51,600 nt of DNA from Ruminococcus sp. (GTDB taxonomy: Bacteria > Bacillota > Clostridia > Oscillospirales > Ruminococcaceae). The notes under the pieces were generated by a model, which was not told where the DNA came from, ran no database searches, and saw nothing but the letters and a program-made list of their open reading frames with translations. Shown one piece after another: positions 24,757 through 34,342 of the stretch. Location: NCBI GenBank assembly GCA_017462565.1, contig JAFTQW010000039.1, positions 1-51,600 of the forward strand. The letters are read 5' to 3'. Each line of letters begins with the position of its first letter. Position 1 is the stretch's first letter. The translations under genes were made by a program, and so were the position numbers.

Positions 24757-24785
24757 TTGTTTCGCGTGCGAACGGAGGTGTGAAA

Positions 24786-25307
24786 TTGATCGAAAATAAA
24801 TATATTATCGGATTGTTTGAGAATATACATATTCTAAGACGGCTTGCAGTAAGGAGAATAACCGAAAAATCGCCGCTCCATTTTGGTCAGGTAGCCATTA
24901 TGCAAACTATTGAATGCAATGAAAATTGTACTCAGGCAGATGTCGCTGAAATGCTTGGCGTTACTCCCGCTTCTGTTGCAACCTCGACAAAAAGACTTCA
25001 GAAAGCCGGACTTGTTACTAAAACTGTAGATTCCGAAAATCTTCGCTGTAAAAGACTTGCTCTTACGGATAAGGGAAGAGAGGCTATAATTCATCATATG
25101 AGCTTCTTCGACGATTACGATAAGCTTGTTTTTGAAGACTTTTCTGAAGAGGAGAAAGAGCGGCTTGCCGGATATCTTAACCGCATATCTAAAAAAATGC
25201 GTGAGTTGGAGGGAGTTGACGTCAACTTCTCGAATCCGATAGAAGCTTCATATTTTCTTAGGAAAAAAATGGGTGAAATAATATCGGATGAGGAAAATAA
25301 TCAATAA
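24786..25307 (+). CDS. MarR-family transcriptional regulator
   Basis: The 173-residue protein has a winged helix-turn-helix: FGQVAIMQTIECNENCTQADVAEMLGVTPASVATSTKRLQKAGLVTKTVD followed by the wing with LRCKRLALTDKGREAI. Such proteins bind palindromes as dimers and often repress efflux genes until a ligand binds. The start is taken as TTG at 24786 because GGAGGTG precedes it; an ATG 20 codons upstream would lie inside the operator and has no ribosome site. It is followed 20 bases later by the two ABC exporter genes, so it most likely controls its own operon through the palindrome at 24715-24756. Confidence 0.9.
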   Translation: MIENKYIIGLFENIHILRRLAVRRITEKSPLHFGQVAIMQTIECNENCTQADVAEMLGVTPASVATSTKRLQKAGLVTKTVDSENLRCKRLALTDKGREAIIHHMSFFDDYDKLVFEDFSEEEKERLAGYLNRISKKMRELEGVDVNFSNPIEASYFLRKKMGEIISDEENNQ

Positions 25308-25327
25308 TATGAAGGGAGCTTTGCCAG

Positions 25328-27055
25328 ATGTATAAAACAATTTTTTCTAAGGTCGGGGAGTATAAAAAACAGGCTGTTTTAGCCCCGATAACAATTGTCG
25401 GCGAAGTAATTATGGAGGTTACGATACCTATGGTAATGTCGAAAATTATCGACAACGGTATTAAAGCCGGAAAAATAAGTTACGTTGCCGGAATGGGACT
25501 GCTTATGGTCGCAATGTCTTTACTTTCGCTTTGCTTCGGAGCTTTGTCGGCTCGGTTCAGCGCCGTTGCGGCAATGGGCTTTGCCAAAAATTTAAGAAAT
25601 GCGCTTTTCCATAAGGTTCAGGATTTTTCGTTCTCAAACGTTGATAAGTTTTCAACCGCTTCTCTTACAACAAGACTTACGACCGATGTAACAAACGTTC
25701 AGAATGCGTTTATGATGTTTATAAGAACAGCATTCCGTGCTCCGATAATGCTGATAAGCGCAACGATCATGGCGATTTGCATTAAGCCGAAGCTTGCTGT
25801 CGTTTTCCTGTTTGCTATTCCTGTTCTGGGAACGGCGCTGTTCTTTATCGTTACGAACGCTCATCCGAGATTTGAAAAAATGCTTAAACAATATGACGGA
25901 ATGAACGCAAGGGTTCAGGAAAATCTTACCGGTATAAGAGTTGTAAAGGCTTTCGTCAGAGAAGAACACGAAAAAAAGCTTTTTACGGAAAATACCGATA
26001 AGGTAAGACGTGCGCAGGTTTTTGCCGAGAAGCTTGTTATTCTGAATATGCCTATCATGCAGATCGTTGTGTATGCCTGCATAGTGGCTATTCTCTGGTT
26101 CGGCGGAAATATGGCTGTTGACGGAAACTTGCAGACAGGTCAGCTTTCAAGCTTTATCATGTACGTCGGACAGATTCTTATGTCGCTTATGATGCTTTCG
26201 ATGCTCTTTATTATGTTTGTTATTTCAAGAGCTTCAATGCAGCGTATCTATGAGGTTTTATCGGAAGAGCCTTCCATTGCTGATCCCGAAAATGCAGAAG
26301 TTTCGGCAAAAGACGGTTCTGTAAGCTTTAAGAATGTAAGCTTCAGCTATTTCGGCGATATGAATAATCTTGCCCTTGAAAAAATTAATCTTGATATCAA
26401 ATCCGGTGAAACAATCGGAATTATAGGCGGAACAGGTTCGTCGAAAAGCTCGCTGGTTCAGCTTATCCCACGTCTTTACGATGCTACGGAGGGAGAAGTT
26501 ATAGTCGGCGGACATAATGTCAGGGAATATTCTCTTGAAACTCTCAGGGATCAGGTTGCAATGGTTTTGCAGAAGAACGTTCTGTTTTCCGGCACTATAA
26601 AGGAAAATCTTCGCTGGGGCAACGAAAATGCAAGTGACGAAGAAATCGTCGAAGCTTGCAGGGATGCCTGCGCTCACGATTTTATCATGAACTTCCCGAA
26701 TGGTTACGATACTGATCTCGGTCAGGGAGGAGTAAACGTTTCAGGCGGACAGAAGCAGAGACTTTGCATCGCAAGAGCGCTTCTTAAAAAGCCGAAAATA
26801 ATTATTCTTGACGATTCCACAAGCGCAGTTGATACTGCTACCGACAGCAGTATCAGAAAGGCGTTCCGTGAGAAGCTTTCGGAAACTACTACGTTTATTA
26901 TCGCTCAGCGAATTTCATCTGTGCAGGACGCCGACAGAATAATCGTTATGGACGACGGAAAAATTTCCGGTATCGGAACTCATGACGAACTTATGAAAAC
27001 AAATGCTATTTATCGTGAGGTATATGATTCCCAGCAGAAAGGAGCTGATGAATAA
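25328..27055 (+). CDS. Heterodimeric ABC exporter, subunit with degenerate ATPase site
   Basis: This 575-residue half-transporter has six membrane helices in the N-terminal 310 residues and a C-terminal nucleotide-binding domain. The Walker A is GGTGSSKSS (about 368-376), the signature VSGGQKQ (about 471-477) and the Walker B ends LDDSTSAVD, so Asp stands where the catalytic Glu normally is. In exporters like TM287/288 and LmrCD, one subunit has such a non-catalytic site. The partner is the next gene, with a one-base overlap (TAATG). The substrate is unknown; multidrug or lipid export is common for this class, and the MarR neighbour fits a drug-like inducer. Confidence 0.93.
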   Translation: MYKTIFSKVGEYKKQAVLAPITIVGEVIMEVTIPMVMSKIIDNGIKAGKISYVAGMGLLMVAMSLLSLCFGALSARFSAVAAMGFAKNLRNALFHKVQDFSFSNVDKFSTASLTTRLTTDVTNVQNAFMMFIRTAFRAPIMLISATIMAICIKPKLAVVFLFAIPVLGTALFFIVTNAHPRFEKMLKQYDGMNARVQENLTGIRVVKAFVREEHEKKLFTENTDKVRRAQVFAEKLVILNMPIMQIVVYACIVAILWFGGNMAVDGNLQTGQLSSFIMYVGQILMSLMMLSMLFIMFVISRASMQRIYEVLSEEPSIADPENAEVSAKDGSVSFKNVSFSYFGDMNNLALEKINLDIKSGETIGIIGGTGSSKSSLVQLIPRLYDATEGEVIVGGHNVREYSLETLRDQVAMVLQKNVLFSGTIKENLRWGNENASDEEIVEACRDACAHDFIMNFPNGYDTDLGQGGVNVSGGQKQRLCIARALLKKPKIIILDDSTSAVDTATDSSIRKAFREKLSETTTFIIAQRISSVQDADRIIVMDDGKISGIGTHDELMKTNAIYREVYDSQQKGADE

Positions 27056-28944
27056 TGCCGCCAAGAAATGCACATCCCGGAGCAAAGCCGGAACAGACTT
27101 TCGGTACTCTTAAACGAATTTTCAGCTATATGTACGGATTCAAGGTTCAGCTTATTTTAGTCGTTATCGGAATTGTTTTAAGCGCCGGAGCAGGAATTGC
27201 CGGAAATTATCTCCTCAAGCCGCTTATTGACAACATTGAAGAAAGCCTTACTCTTGGAAAATGGGATAAAAATGGATTTATAGGGATTCTTACCGTTATG
27301 GGAGCAATTTATCTGCTCGGAGCGCTATCATCGCTCTTCTATCAGAGGATGATGCTTAAAATTTCAACCGAAACTCTTATGCGTATCAGAAACGATCTTT
27401 TCAGCAAAATGGAATCGCTTCCGATAAGATATTTCGATAAACATACTCACGGCGAGCTTATGAGTCTTTATACGAACGATACCGACGCTATTCGTGAAAT
27501 GCTCAGCAACAGCGTTGCTCAGTTTATAAGCTCGGCGATCACTATTGTCGGGGTTTTCACGGCTATGGTAATTTACAGCTGGCAGCTTACTATTATTGTG
27601 GTAGTTATGCTGTTTATTATCGTTAAAGTTATCGGCTCTATCAGTTCAAGAAGCGGAAAGGGCTTTATTGCTCAGCAGAAGGCTATAGGAGCTGTAAACG
27701 GCTATATTGAGGAAATGATAGACGGTCAGAAGGTCGTTAAGGTTTTCAATCATGAAGCTAAGACCTGCGAGGAATTTGCAAAACTCAACGGCGAGCTTTG
27801 CGAGGCTGCTACAAGAGCGAACACTTTTGCAAATATCCTTATGCCTATTATGAACAATCTCTCATATCTGCATTATGCTGTAACCGCTATTGCCGGAGGT
27901 ATTATGACTGTAAAGGGTATCGGCGGAATGACTATCGGAACTGTTGTGTCTTATCTTCAGTTTACAAGACAGTTCTCGCAGCCGATCACTCAGGTTTCAC
28001 AGCAGCTTAACTCGGTTTTAACGGCTCTTGCCGGAGCAGAGCGTATTTTCAAGGTCATTGACGAAGAACCGGAAGAGGATAACGGTTATGTTACTCTTGT
28101 TAATGCGAAGATTGCTCCTGACGGAACTATAACTGAATCCGCTGAACGTACCGGAAGATGGGCTTGGAGACATCCACATAAAGCGGACGGAACCGTTACG
28201 TATACGGAAGTTAAGGGAAAGGTTGAATTTGATGAGGTAGTTTTCGGGTATGAGCCTGATAAAACCGTTCTCAACGGCATCTCACTCTACGCTAAATCAG
28301 GACAGAAAATCGCTTTCGTTGGTTCGACCGGTGCAGGAAAAACTACTATCACAAACCTTATAAACCGCTTCTACGATGTTCCCGACGGAAAAATACGTTA
28401 CGACGGTATCAATATAAACAAAATCAAAAAAGACGATCTTCGCCGTTCGCAGTCTATCGTTTTACAGGATACGCATTTGTTTACCGGAACGGTTATGGAT
28501 AATATCCGATACGGTAAGCTTGATGCAACTGATGAGGAGGTATACGCAGCCGCAAAGCTTGCCAACGCCGACAGCTTTATCAGTCATCTTGAAAACGGTT
28601 ATGATACCATGCTTACGTCCGACGGAGCAAATCTTAGTCAGGGACAGCGTCAGCTTCTCGCTATTGCAAGAGCCGCCGTTGCCGATCCGCCTGTACTTAT
28701 TCTCGATGAAGCGACAAGCTCTATCGATACACGTACAGAATCGCTTATCGAAAAGGGTATGGACAGTCTTATGGAGGGAAGAACGGTATTCGTTATTGCT
28801 CACAGACTTTCGACTGTCCGCAACTCTCACGCTATTATGGTTCTTGAACAGGGAAAAATAATCGAGCGAGGCAATCATGATGAGCTTATTGCTCAGCATG
28901 GAAAATATTATCAGCTCTATACGGGAATGTTTGAGCTTAGCTGA
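27055..28944 (+). CDS. Heterodimeric ABC exporter, canonical ATPase subunit
   Basis: The 629-residue subunit has a membrane domain (about residues 25-330) and an ATPase domain with Walker A GSTGAGKTT (about 423-431), signature LSQGQRQ and Walker B LILDEATSS with the catalytic Glu, so it is the partner that hydrolyses ATP. Between the membrane and ATPase domains there is an extra stretch of about 40 residues (about 340-385, containing RTGRWAWRHPHK), known in this YfiC/YheH-like branch. It overlaps its partner by one base. No terminator is obvious before the lipoprotein gene promoter at 29001. Confidence 0.94.
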   Translation: MPPRNAHPGAKPEQTFGTLKRIFSYMYGFKVQLILVVIGIVLSAGAGIAGNYLLKPLIDNIEESLTLGKWDKNGFIGILTVMGAIYLLGALSSLFYQRMMLKISTETLMRIRNDLFSKMESLPIRYFDKHTHGELMSLYTNDTDAIREMLSNSVAQFISSAITIVGVFTAMVIYSWQLTIIVVVMLFIIVKVIGSISSRSGKGFIAQQKAIGAVNGYIEEMIDGQKVVKVFNHEAKTCEEFAKLNGELCEAATRANTFANILMPIMNNLSYLHYAVTAIAGGIMTVKGIGGMTIGTVVSYLQFTRQFSQPITQVSQQLNSVLTALAGAERIFKVIDEEPEEDNGYVTLVNAKIAPDGTITESAERTGRWAWRHPHKADGTVTYTEVKGKVEFDEVVFGYEPDKTVLNGISLYAKSGQKIAFVGSTGAGKTTITNLINRFYDVPDGKIRYDGININKIKKDDLRRSQSIVLQDTHLFTGTVMDNIRYGKLDATDEEVYAAAKLANADSFISHLENGYDTMLTSDGANLSQGQRQLLAIARAAVADPPVLILDEATSSIDTRTESLIEKGMDSLMEGRTVFVIAHRLSTVRNSHAIMVLEQGKIIERGNHDELIAQHGKYYQLYTGMFELS

Positions 28945-29000
28945 TGCGCATTTTGTACAATGTGAAACTTTATTATGCTGATTTTTGTTGAATATGCATA

Positions 29001-29029
29001 TTGAAATTTTTGTGAAAATTGTGTATTAT
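29001..29029 (+). promoter_or_regulatory. Promoter of the 254-residue lipoprotein
   Basis: TTGAAA (29001-29006) and TATTAT (29024-29029) are 17 bases apart, about 95 bases before the lipoprotein start. Confidence 0.5.
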
Positions 29030-29127
29030 TTATTTATAGCATATCTGAAGGCTTGATGAAACCCCTCTTTAATTTATCTGCTTTCAGTAATGATATCTGC
29101 GATTTTTACAGAAAGAGGTTATTAATT

Positions 29128-29892
29128 ATGAATAACAAGAAAATTTTAGCTGCAATTGCGGCTTCGTTAATGGTTTGCGGAACATTCGCTTCATGCGGCG
29201 GCGGAAACAGCTCGGAAACCAACGGCTCTTCGGAGGCTGAAACAACAACAGAAGCTACAACAGAAGCTCCTACAGAAGAAGCTACTCCTGTTCCGACTGC
29301 TGCTGCTGACGATGCAGAGGTTGAAGAGTCGATCGCTGCTCAGTCCGGCGAAGCTTATCTTGCTATAAATGAAGAGCAGGGCTGGTGTAAATATTTCGGA
29401 CTCAATGACGATCCGTCTCAGACCATGCTGTCATATAATGCGGGCGTTGTTCCGATAACAGGAAACGGAAGCTATACGGTAAGCGTTACTGCCGATACGA
29501 ACGGATTCAGACTCGATACAACAGGCGACGCCGGCGATTACAGCGTTGTTCCTTCCGGACTTATGTTCTCTGCTCTTATGATTAAGGACGGAAAAACTTT
29601 ATTCCCGAATGCTGTTCTTACTATTGACTCTATCGTTGTTGACGGAAAAGAAATAACTCTTGCCGCTAAGGGCTATACATCTTCTGACGACGGAAAAGAG
29701 CTTCGTTCAAATATCTACAATCAGTGGGTAGATAAGCTTCCGGATGATGCTGTTTCAACTGAGGGCGCACTTGTCGTTGACGGAAATCCTACGGACGCAG
29801 CTGCCGATTATTCGCCGTGTATTGTAAATCTTGATGATTTTGCCACATGGACAACTGTTGAAGTAAACTTTACAGTATCCGGAATTGAATAA
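29128..29892 (+). CDS. Lipoprotein with beta-sandwich-like body, unknown function
   Basis: The 254-residue product has a signal peptide with lipobox FASC (about residues 20-23), then a Gly/Ser/Thr/Glu linker with TTEATTEAPTEEA, and a body from about residue 60 that looks beta-rich: GNGSYTVSVTADTNGF, VLTIDSIVVDGKEITLA and a C-terminal WTTVEVNFTVSGIE. The pattern resembles accessory carbohydrate-binding modules in Ruminococcus surface proteins, but I cannot name a family. The start ATG at 29128 follows AGAGGTT. The next gene encodes a secreted pectin-degrading enzyme, so a role in polysaccharide capture is possible. Confidence 0.78.
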   Translation: MNNKKILAAIAASLMVCGTFASCGGGNSSETNGSSEAETTTEATTEAPTEEATPVPTAAADDAEVEESIAAQSGEAYLAINEEQGWCKYFGLNDDPSQTMLSYNAGVVPITGNGSYTVSVTADTNGFRLDTTGDAGDYSVVPSGLMFSALMIKDGKTLFPNAVLTIDSIVVDGKEITLAAKGYTSSDDGKELRSNIYNQWVDKLPDDAVSTEGALVVDGNPTDAAADYSPCIVNLDDFATWTTVEVNFTVSGIE

Positions 29893-29913
29893 GATCAATG
29901 ATCATTTTTATGA

Positions 29914-29941
29914 CATCGCCGTACAATTTTGTGCGGCGATG
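29914..29941 (+). terminator. Hairpin after the lipoprotein gene
   Basis: CATCGCCG (29914-29921) pairs perfectly with CGGCGATG (29934-29941). A second hairpin, GCTCTCTCTG with CAGAGGGAGC, follows at about 29951-29976. T tracts are weak, so termination is likely but not certain. Confidence 0.5.
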
Positions 29942-29982
29942 CCTTTAACTGCTCTCTCTGTTTCGGCAGAGGGAGCTGATTT

Positions 29983-30161
29983 TATAGGCAACACCGCACA
30001 ATTAGCGGCTAACGCCTTTGCGCACATCTGCTTGCAGATTTTCCGTCATCTTACACAAAAACTCCTTGCCATACACCAGTATGCCTGCGTCGTTTTTATG
30101 CAACCTGACGAAAAATCTGACTGCGCATCTGCACGACAATAATTATGCGGTGTTGCCTATA
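29983..30161. repeat. MITE-like inverted-repeat element, copy C
   Basis: Ends at 29983-30004 and 30140-30161 are reverse complements over 22 bp with one mismatch (TATAGGCAACACCGCA...). The interior shares GCTTGCA-ATTTTCCG-CATCTT-CACA and the GACnAAAAATCTGACTGCGCA segment with the element at 44584-44755, although the terminal repeats differ. Short open frames over it are not credible genes. The rest of the 29893-30361 gap holds two hairpins and the promoter at 30260. Confidence 0.8.
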
Positions 30162-30259
30162 TCAAAAAACTTTGTTATTATATTTATTAAATTTAGAACT
30201 GACATATATTATTACTTTGATGATAAAATGTGCTTTTTTCTGTTTTTGCAGAAAAATGC

Positions 30260-30288
30260 TTGACATACAGGTAATTTTTTGCTATAAT
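30260..30288 (+). promoter_or_regulatory. Sigma-A promoter of the rhamnogalacturonan lyase gene
   Basis: Consensus TTGACA (30260-30265) and TATAAT (30283-30288) with a 17-base spacer, about 70 bases before the start codon. It lies 98 bases after the MITE-like element. Confidence 0.8.
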
Positions 30289-30361
30289 GTTATTTACTAT
30301 AATATATTACATAAATAGGCGTATGTAATGAGAAAATATTTAACTAAAGGAGAGATGTGAA

Positions 30362-33300
30362 ATGAAGAAAAAACTTCTTAAAAGCACTGCCTGCGTCCTT
30401 TGCGCAGCTCTTTCAGTAAGTTCGTTTTCTGCGGTTCAGTATATGAATACCGCTGCTGCCGATGAAGAATATTTTGTTGTTGGCGACGTTATCGGCAAAG
30501 ACGGCATTACAAATGAAGACGCTCTGGCCATTCAGAAGCATCTGCTTGAGCTTGAATTTATCGAGGATGAAAAAGCTTACGCCGCTGCTGATGCAAATTG
30601 CGATGGCGAGTTGGATATGTCTGATGCTGTTTCTATTATGATATGGAATACAACGGCAAGAAGAGATCTCTATGTCGGCGAACTTCACAAGCTTTCAACA
30701 AGCAAGGATGTCGTGATAGATCCGGCAAACACTGTTCTTATCAATGCTGAATCAAAAGACGGCTTAACTGATTTCAGCCAAGCTGAAAGCTCGTCTACAT
30801 TCAGTTTTAATGCTAATCAGGACGGAAATTATAAATTCCGTATTAAGTATAAAAGCAGCTCCGACTGTGAAATGCGTCTTATTTTGAATAACAGCGACGT
30901 TTATACAAAGGCTTTGTTTGAAAAAACAGACGAAGAATACGGAGAGGCTGTCGTTGTTGCAAGAGTTGCCGAAGGCCATGTAAGCGTAGTTTTAGATGCG
31001 CCCGACGGCGGAGCAGAAATCGCTTCGATCGATATCTGCGTCGGTTCAAATAATCCTGATGATGTTTATCCTCTCGATAAGCCGCCGATTACTCCTCCTG
31101 AACCTGCAACAACAACTACTACGGTCACTACCACCACTACTTCTTCTGAAACGACAACAACAACTACCACCACTACGACAGTTCCTGTAAAAGAGCGTTA
31201 TTACGCTGTTGAAGCCGAATATTACAAGGGAGTAAAGGAAAATACCAACGCAGGATTCGCCGGAGAAGCTTATGTTAATTATGATAATCTTATAGGAAGC
31301 TATGTCGAATGGACTGTAGAAGCTCCCGCCGACGGCAATTATGAGGTTGATTTCCGATATGCAAACGGTACGGACGCTAATCGTCAGGTTAAGGTCATCA
31401 CCAACGGCGATAAGGAATACGGCGAATATGTTGATTTCGAGGGAACAGGAAGCTGGACGGAGTGGAACGATAAAAAAACAGTCGTTTCCCTTAAAAAAGG
31501 CAAAAATACTATTAAGGCATATGCTGTAACTGCAAACGGCGGTCCGAACATGGATTATATTGAGATCGTTCCAACCGATAAATCCGCTCCGCATAATAAG
31601 GCAGCTAACGGAAAACGTGTTGAGAATCTCGACAGGGGAGTTTCCTCTGCTCATGCTAAAAATGGTAACCTCGTTAGCTGGAGACTTCTTGCAACAGATA
31701 ATGAGAATACAACATTCGACCTCTGGAAAAACGGTCAGGAAAAGATTGCCACCTTTACAGCGGATCAGGCAACGAATTATTTCGATAACGGCGGTCTTGC
31801 TACGGACTGGTACACTATTGATGTTTATGTTAACGGCGAATGCACTGAATTTGCTCAGGGTTCGATCAATTATACAAACACTAACGGCGGTCAGAGCGGA
31901 GCTTATTTCGATATTCCGACTCAGAAGCCTGCTGATATGACCATGCCGGACGGTACGGTCTGCACATACACTGAAAATGACTGCTCGGTCGGCGACGCTG
32001 ACGGTGACGGACAGTATGAGATATTCGTTAAGTGGGATCCCTCAAATTCGCAGGATAACTCTAAAAACGGATATACGGGAAATGTCTTTATAGACTGCTA
32101 TAAGCTTGACGGAACTCTTTTATGGCGTGTTGATCTCGGAAAAAATATCCGTGCAGGCGCACATTATACGCAGTTTATGGTTTATGATTTCGACGGCGAC
32201 GGTAAATCGGAGCTGATTTGCAAGACTGCGGACGGAACTAAGGACGGTCAGGGCAATTATGTGGGCGATTCTTCTAAGGATTATCGTTCGGAAGCAGGAA
32301 GAATCCTTGAAGGTCCTGAATATCTTACGCTGTTTGACGGCGCAACAGGCAAGGCTCTTGATACTATTGATTATAAGCCGGCAAGAGGCAATTATAACGA
32401 TTGGGGCGATAACTACGGCAACCGTGTAGACCGTTTTACTGCCTGCGTTGCTTATCTTGACGGTCAGCATCCGAGCGCAGTTTTCGGAAGAGGATATTAC
32501 ACAAGAGCTGCTGTTACCGCTTATAATGTCGAGAACGGCAAGCTCAAGGAATACTGGGCTTGGGATACCGGATTCAATGTTTCCGCAAAGGGATACGGCG
32601 ACGGAAATCATCACATTCTTGGTGCAGACGTTGACGGCGACGGCAAGGATGAAATTGTAGTTGGTTCTGCTGTTATAGACGATAACGGAAGCCTGCTTTA
32701 TACGTCAAGTCTTGCTCACGGGGACGCTATTCATATCGGCGACTTCGATCCGGCAAACCCCGGACTTGAAATATTCCAGTGCCTTGAAGACGAAAAACAC
32801 CCGAACGGTACAGAAGTTAATTTCGGCGTTATTCTCCGTGACGGAAAAACAGGAAAAACTTTATTCCGTGAAACTGCCGGCGGAGATACCGGAAGAGCGC
32901 TTGCAGATAACCTTATTGCGGGAAACGGCGGTGCGGAAATGGTTGGTTCACACAGCGCCGATGTTCATCTTGCAAGCGGAACGCATGATGTTGTCTGCCA
33001 GTGGTCGGATATTACAAAGTGGGGACAGAATTCAGTTGTTTACTGGACGGACGTTCTTGAAAGAGCTGTTCTTGACAGAACTATGGCAGATCAATATGGC
33101 AAGGGCAGAGTCTTTACAGGCGACGGCGTAAGCTATAACAACGCATCAAAATCAAATGCGTGTCTTACCTGCGATCTTACGGGAGACTGGAGAGAGGAAA
33201 TGATTTTCCGCAAGAGTGACGGAACAGGTCTCAGAGTATTTACAACAACTTATACAACTCAGTATAACTTATATAGTCTTATGCATAATCCGCAGTACAG

Positions 33301-33418
33301 AATTCAGGTTGCTGCACAGAATAACGGCTATAATCAGCCTCCGCATACGGACTACTACATTGATTCCGAGGAATATGTAAGACCGGAAGAACCGGATGTC
33401 TGGTCTATCGACCGATGA
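30362..33418 (+). CDS. Secreted dockerin-CBM-PL11 rhamnogalacturonan lyase
   Basis: The 1018-residue enzyme starts with a signal peptide (about 1-33). Next is a dockerin-like module (about 41-98): GDVIGKDGITNEDALAIQKHLL and ADANCDGELDMSDAVSIMIW, two calcium-loop-helix units, the first degenerate. A beta-rich module (about 115-230), a Thr-rich linker (about 240-276), a CBM35-like domain (about 278-405, VEAEYYKG to NMDYIEIV) and a PL11 catalytic domain (about 415-1018) follow. The PL11 part has LDRGVSSAHAKNG, DADGDGQYEIFVKWDPSNSQDNS and HYTQFMVYDFDGDGKSE. It would cleave the rhamnose-galacturonate backbone of pectin by beta-elimination, possibly docked in a cellulosome. AAGGAGAG precedes the ATG. 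Dockerins are usually C-terminal; here it is N-terminal. Confidence 0.92.
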   Translation: MKKKLLKSTACVLCAALSVSSFSAVQYMNTAAADEEYFVVGDVIGKDGITNEDALAIQKHLLELEFIEDEKAYAAADANCDGELDMSDAVSIMIWNTTARRDLYVGELHKLSTSKDVVIDPANTVLINAESKDGLTDFSQAESSSTFSFNANQDGNYKFRIKYKSSSDCEMRLILNNSDVYTKALFEKTDEEYGEAVVVARVAEGHVSVVLDAPDGGAEIASIDICVGSNNPDDVYPLDKPPITPPEPATTTTTVTTTTTSSETTTTTTTTTTVPVKERYYAVEAEYYKGVKENTNAGFAGEAYVNYDNLIGSYVEWTVEAPADGNYEVDFRYANGTDANRQVKVITNGDKEYGEYVDFEGTGSWTEWNDKKTVVSLKKGKNTIKAYAVTANGGPNMDYIEIVPTDKSAPHNKAANGKRVENLDRGVSSAHAKNGNLVSWRLLATDNENTTFDLWKNGQEKIATFTADQATNYFDNGGLATDWYTIDVYVNGECTEFAQGSINYTNTNGGQSGAYFDIPTQKPADMTMPDGTVCTYTENDCSVGDADGDGQYEIFVKWDPSNSQDNSKNGYTGNVFIDCYKLDGTLLWRVDLGKNIRAGAHYTQFMVYDFDGDGKSELICKTADGTKDGQGNYVGDSSKDYRSEAGRILEGPEYLTLFDGATGKALDTIDYKPARGNYNDWGDNYGNRVDRFTACVAYLDGQHPSAVFGRGYYTRAAVTAYNVENGKLKEYWAWDTGFNVSAKGYGDGNHHILGADVDGDGKDEIVVGSAVIDDNGSLLYTSSLAHGDAIHIGDFDPANPGLEIFQCLEDEKHPNGTEVNFGVILRDGKTGKTLFRETAGGDTGRALADNLIAGNGGAEMVGSHSADVHLASGTHDVVCQWSDITKWGQNSVVYWTDVLERAVLDRTMADQYGKGRVFTGDGVSYNNASKSNACLTCDLTGDWREEMIFRKSDGTGLRVFTTTYTTQYNLYSLMHNPQYRIQVAAQNNGYNQPPHTDYYIDSEEYVRPEEPDVWSIDR

Positions 33419-33627
33419 TGTTTTCTTCTATTGACGTTTATTTAAGGTGAGTACATCCTCTTTGGAAACCCGGTATTGCCCAATGAAGCAATGCTTCTAT
33501 AACTGGGAATAATAGAAATAGAGTTGGCTTAATTTACGCAAATGAAGATTATTCAGAGGATAATAATGCAATCTCCAATTTTTCATATAATTTCTTCTTT
33601 GATTTTTGTTATTTGAATTAAATTTAT

Positions 33628-33668
33628 GGCTTGTTCAATGGTTTTCCGTTGAATAAGCCTCTTTTTTT
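33628..33668 (+). terminator. Terminator between the lyase gene and the phage-like cassette
   Basis: GGCTTGTTCAA (33628-33638) pairs with TTGAATAAGCC (33649-33659), one mismatch, followed by a run of seven T. The 33419-33627 stretch before it is AT-rich, with a CTCTTTGGAAACCC fragment (about 33451) like the end of the modular hairpin repeat and no gene. Confidence 0.8.
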
Positions 33669-33717
33669 GCCCTTTTGTAGGAGGGTGCTGCGGAGCCTTT
33701 CGGAAAAGGAGGAAAAA

Positions 33718-34341
33718 ATGGAAATATTTGCTAAAGGAAAAAATATTCCGACATATGCTTTCGGTAATCTGTTCGTGCAGGGAGAAAATTTTGCCGACAC
33801 TATCTGCTTTGTGATCGACCGTTATTATAACGGCAGGGATCTTATGGATTGCAGCTTTATTATCAGAGGTGTTACCGAAGAAAACTGGGAGGTGGATCAG
33901 ATTCTTTTCGGTGAGGCGGATGATGATAAAATTCGTCTTGAGTGGAGCGTTTCCAATGAATTTACTCATAATTCGGGTACGCTTTCTCTTGAATTGAGCG
34001 CTTCTGTTCAGAATGAATACGGCGATGAATATACCGTAATTAAATTCGATATGCCTCCGGTATGCGTGAAGCCTACTATCAACGGAAAAAACGGTCCGCT
34101 TCCTGAAACTGCGGAACAGCTCAAAAACGAGATAACCGAAGCCGCTTCAGACGGTCTTGAAAAGATTCAGCAGGAAATAGCGGAATTTGATCTTACGGCA
34201 GTTGAATCAAGGCTTGATAAAATGGAGGAGGATACGGCGGTTTACCTTGCACGTCCAGAGGTAGTTATTCTTACGAAAAATCAGTATGATTCGATCACGC
34301 ATAAGGAAAGCGTTCTTTATGTAATTGTTGAGGAGGAGTAA
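33718..34341 (+). CDS. Phage tail/baseplate-like protein
   Basis: The 207-residue protein has a beta-rich N-terminal part (about 1-125) reminiscent of baseplate upper protein N domains: a stretch FVQGENFADTICFVIDRYYNG, and a SLELSASVQNEYGDEYTVIKF strand set. A GKNGPLPET linker leads to a short coiled coil, and the C terminus is VILTKNQYDSITHKESVLYVIVEE, like the LTxxQYDxLxxKxxxxLYxI ending often seen in tail-fibre proteins. The start has AAGGAGG. It is followed one base later by the next cassette gene. Assignment is from pattern resemblance and gene order, not a firm family match. Confidence 0.6.
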   Translation: MEIFAKGKNIPTYAFGNLFVQGENFADTICFVIDRYYNGRDLMDCSFIIRGVTEENWEVDQILFGEADDDKIRLEWSVSNEFTHNSGTLSLELSASVQNEYGDEYTVIKFDMPPVCVKPTINGKNGPLPETAEQLKNEITEAASDGLEKIQQEIAEFDLTAVESRLDKMEEDTAVYLARPEVVILTKNQYDSITHKESVLYVIVEEE

Positions 34342-34342
34342 A

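Noticed and set aside
29885-30263. Short open frames over the MITE-like element copy C
   Set aside because: Coding across an inverted-repeat element with no start signals; explained by the repeat.
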